Shown here: positions 6,016 through 7,684 of the stretch, in pieces
Layout: every line of letters starts with the position of its first letter
Position numbering within the stretch: position 1 is the first letter of the stretch
NCBI GenBank assembly: GCA_030682505.1
Contig: JAUXOH010000009.1
Coordinates: 1-7,684, forward strand
Reading direction: 5' to 3'
From: Candidatus Didemnitutus sp.
GTDB lineage: Bacteria; Verrucomicrobiota; Verrucomicrobiia; Opitutales; Opitutaceae
DNA length: 7,684 nt
Position numbers and translations under genes: made by a program
Notes under the pieces: generated by a model
Told to the model about the DNA's origin: nothing
The model's database searches: none
Seen by the model: the letters and a program-made list of their open reading frames with translations, nothing else

Positions 6016-6576
6016 TCAGGGTTTTTTCTCAAGGAAGGAGCGCAAGGCTTCCAGCTGTTCGGTCCAATAGGCCTTCATCGCCTCGGCCTTGGCCGTGCTG
6101 GCGAGGCGACCGTGCTGCGGCACGACCTGACATTTCAGCGCGCCCTTCGGCCAGAAATTCACCGACAACGTGGTGTCGTCCGGCCAGCGGATGCGAATGG
6201 ATTTGTGGGGCGTGGCCTTGCGCACCGTGAGCGCGACGGCGGGCAACCATTGTTCGCGGATGGCGGCGTCAGTCCAGGCCTCGAACGCGAGCGCCACGGG
6301 GGCGGCAATGGTCTTGCTGACACTCACCTCAAAGCCGTCGGCCTTCTGATGCTTCACCCTTCGACCGATGGCCTGTTCGTAACCGACGGTGACCATCTGG
6401 CACCACCAGTCGGCGACCCGGTGTTTTTTCTGCAACCACAGGGCGATCTCCGCGTGCGGCCATGACTTTGCCCCCGCCTTGTTCAACAGCACCCGCCACT
6501 CGGTCCAGGTGCGCCCGGTCGCTTTTTTCACGGCGGAAGCAGTGATCCCGGCGGTTTTGGCGGCGGTGGGCTTCAT
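6016..6576 (-). CDS. DUF4287-SRPBCC domain protein (AHSA1/START-like)
   Basis: This 186-aa soluble protein has two parts. Residues 20-72 match DUF4287: TGRTWTEWRVLLNKAG, WPHAEIALWLQ, then VADWWCQMVTVGYEQAIGRR. Residues 84-182 form an SRPBCC domain of the Aha1/CalC type, beginning VSKTIAAPVALAFEAWTD and ending with the long helix AMKAYWTEQLEALRSFL. SRPBCC folds have a deep hydrophobic pocket for lipids or other small ligands, but the ligand here is unknown. The combination of DUF4287 with SRPBCC is, as I recall, a recurrent architecture. The start is ATG 6576, which overlaps the TGA of the PH-domain gene as ATGA. A longer open frame continues upstream to 6996, but that part lies antisense-free in the wrong frame of the PH gene and is rejected. 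A 72-bp gap without visible signals separates it from the next gene. Confidence 0.88.
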   Translation of the reverse strand: MKPTAAKTAGITASAVKKATGRTWTEWRVLLNKAGAKSWPHAEIALWLQKKHRVADWWCQMVTVGYEQAIGRRVKHQKADGFEVSVSKTIAAPVALAFEAWTDAAIREQWLPAVALTVRKATPHKSIRIRWPDDTTLSVNFWPKGALKCQVVPQHGRLASTAKAEAMKAYWTEQLEALRSFLEKKP

Positions 6577-7034
6577 GAGAGGGCAGGGTCGGCGGCGGAG
6601 CCGGGGCGGGACCGGGCGAGCTGGGGGCAGCGCCGGACGAGTTCGTTGATGAACGATTCCCGATCTTCTGGCGAGACGAGGATGACGGAGTCGGTGGCAT
6701 TGACCAGCTTGACCCGTTGCAGCGACCACGCCGGCGCGGAGAGCGGATTTCGAGACAAGGAGGCCTGTCGCAGGGAGGAGTAGGAGACGTTCCAATGGAG
6801 CCAACCGCTCTGAATATGCAGGTGGTCGGCGCGCAGGGTGTAACGCACGGGGAAGCTCAGTCCGCCGATGACGAGAACCATGACGCCGCCCCAGCAGGTG
6901 AGCAAAAGGAACCCCGTGAACTCGCCTTGCAGGGCCAGCCAGCCGGCGGCCAAGAGGGGTGTGGCCGCGGCGAGACCGACCAATCCAACCAACCACAAAT
7001 CGACCTTCGAGCGATAAGTGAGGTCGGTAAACAT
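6573..7034 (-). CDS. Small membrane protein with bacterial PH domain
   Basis: The 153-aa product has two membrane segments forming a hairpin (about 12-34 and 40-58), then a cytoplasmic domain that looks like a bacterial pleckstrin-homology (YdbT/bPH-type) fold. Recognisable features are FPVRYTLRADHLHIQSGWL (61-79), SYSSLRQASLSRNPLSAPAWS (84-104), RVKLV (107-111) and VILVSPEDRESFINEL (117-132), the last being the typical C-terminal 'D.. FI..L' helix. These proteins are usually uncharacterised envelope proteins. The tail after 133 is probably disordered. It is the first gene of the minus-strand run, and its stop overlaps the start of the SRPBCC gene (ATGA), implying coupled translation. Upstream, the CGTGACAAA word ends 27 nt before the ATG; no Shine-Dalgarno sequence is seen. 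Confidence 0.85.
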   Translation of the reverse strand: MFTDLTYRSKVDLWLVGLVGLAAATPLLAAGWLALQGEFTGFLLLTCWGGVMVLVIGGLSFPVRYTLRADHLHIQSGWLHWNVSYSSLRQASLSRNPLSAPAWSLQRVKLVNATDSVILVSPEDRESFINELVRRCPQLARSRPGSAADPALS

Positions 7035-7124
7035 GCCATGAATCTGGGTCGGGAGGTGAGATTTGTCACGCCCCCGGGAATGTTTTTGTTTTCGCCCACC
7101 GAAAAATGCCCCAGCCTGTCGGCC
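7035..7124. promoter_or_regulatory. Divergent promoter region, PH-domain gene / Pro-rich gene
   Basis: These 90 bp lie between divergent starts. TTTGTCACG at 7062-7070 repeats exactly the word found in the other divergent region (1130-1138). On the minus strand it reads CGTGACAAA and sits 27 nt before the ATG at 7034. On the plus strand it contains TTGTCA (7063-7068), followed by a T-rich run (TGTTTTTGTTTT, 7081-7092) where a degenerate -10 could lie. No terminator or long palindrome is seen. Promoter assignment is inference. Confidence 0.33.
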
Positions 7125-7684
7125 ATGAGCGAAGAGAACGTCCCGAAGCTGCGCCTGAAGCCACGTTTGGCGGGCGCTGCCCCGGCCGAACCAGCCCCGG
7201 CTCCGGAGACCACGCCTTCGCCCGATTCTGGGGACGCCGCGAACTCGTTGCGCTTGAAGCCGCGCCTCACCGAGAATCCTCCGACTGATCCGGTGGAGCC
7301 GACCCCCGCACCTCCGCCCAGCGAAGCGGTGGCACCCGCGTTTCCACCGCCGGTCGAGCCGGCCGCCACGGAAGCGCCATTGCCTGCGGTTCCGCCATCA
7401 CCGCAGAAAATCGTCTTTAAGCCCAAGATGCCTGCCCCCGAGGGAGCGGCGCCGAGCGCCGAGCCAGTGGCCCCAGCGGTCGAGAACCCGGAGCCTCCGG
7501 CGCCGCTGCCTGTGATGTTGTATGAGAAACCGCCGGAGGAGGGAAAGCCCCCCGCGCCGCTGTTCCCGCCGCCTCCCGGCCTGCAAAAGGGAGAGGAAGC
7601 ACCAGCGCAGTTGGCGGAAGATGTGAAAGCGGCGATGGGCGGCAACCCGTGGAAGAAACGGATTTTTGCGATCTTCGGCGCCAC
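7125..7684 (+). CDS. Pro/Ala-rich protein with LRLKPRL motifs (3' end outside window)
   Basis: An open frame starts at ATG 7125 (MSEENVPKLRLKPRLAG) and continues without a stop for 186 codons to the window edge. It is dominated by Pro, Ala and Glu and looks disordered. Three basic motifs recur: LRLKPRL at residues 9-15, LRLKPRL at 42-48 and IVFKPKM at 96-102, each separated by acidic/proline linkers. After residue 160 the composition changes (LAEDVKAAMGGNPWKKRIFAIFGA); the KKR followed by hydrophobic residues may be the start of a membrane anchor. If so, the proline-rich part would be cytoplasmic, as there is no signal peptide. Most third codon positions are G or C, supporting coding, and a long frame on the opposite strand here is a by-product. 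I recognise no family; a scaffold or envelope-spanning role would be speculation. No Shine-Dalgarno sequence is visible. Confidence 0.75.
   Translation, partial: MSEENVPKLRLKPRLAGAAPAEPAPAPETTPSPDSGDAANSLRLKPRLTENPPTDPVEPTPAPPPSEAVAPAFPPPVEPAATEAPLPAVPPSPQKIVFKPKMPAPEGAAPSAEPVAPAVENPEPPAPLPVMLYEKPPEEGKPPAPLFPPPPGLQKGEEAPAQLAEDVKAAMGGNPWKKRIFAIFGA

Noticed and set aside
5359..6465. Plus-strand open frame of 368 codons opposite the exported protein and SRPBCC genes
   Set aside because: It spans two minus-strand genes and their spacer; no recognisable domain.
6577..6996. N-terminal extension of the SRPBCC frame by 140 codons
   Set aside because: This part overlaps the PH-domain gene in another frame and is Arg/Pro-rich; the DUF4287 domain begins shortly after ATG 6576, which forms a normal ATGA overlap.
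6857..7684. Minus-strand open frame of 275 codons, Gly/Ala/Ser-rich, reaching the window edge
   Set aside because: It is the complement of the Pro/Ala-rich plus-strand gene; it crosses the divergent promoter region and the start of the PH gene, and the Gly-rich look comes from reading CCG/GCC codons backwards.

Overview
This is a GC-rich window of about 7.7 kb, densely packed with chromosomal housekeeping and hypothetical genes. Several things fit a Verrucomicrobia bacterium of the Opitutaceae type: high G+C at third codon positions, a DUF885-type protein end, 'accacggagacacagag' and 'cggat' intergenic repeats, and start codons without Shine-Dalgarno sequences. That assignment is inferred from remembered family and repeat patterns, not from a marker gene. 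I see no rRNA, tRNA, CRISPR array, transposase or phage gene.

Layout. (1) 1-113: the 3' end of a + strand DUF885-like gene. (2) 114-364: a convergent intergenic region filled with dispersed-repeat sequence. (3) 365-1102, minus: a TrmH/SpoU-family RNA 2'-O-methyltransferase. (4) 1103-1188: a divergent promoter region. (5) 1189-2427, plus: a multi-pass membrane protein of unknown function, followed by a possible 33-codon gene that overlaps its stop codon (2424-2525). (6) 2527-7034, minus: five co-directional genes. In transcription order they are a small membrane PH-domain protein, a DUF4287-SRPBCC protein (ATGA overlap), an exported protein that resembles PD-(D/E)XK nucleases, an APC amino-acid permease 9 bp further on, and a HemW/HemN-like radical SAM protein behind a spacer with three inverted repeats. 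(7) 7035-7124: a second divergent promoter region. (8) 7125 to the window end, plus: the N-terminal part of a Pro/Ala-rich protein with repeated basic LRLKPRL-type motifs.

How the genes relate. The PH and SRPBCC genes are translationally linked, and the exported protein is very closely linked to the permease. These pairs are probably co-transcribed, but no shared pathway is evident. I do not see a convincing new defence or metabolic system.

The points most worth following up are the exported nuclease-like protein, the GTGA-overlapping small ORF, the repeat cluster at 152-360, and a 9-bp element (CGTGACAAA on the minus strand) that sits exactly 27 nt upstream of two unrelated minus-strand start codons.
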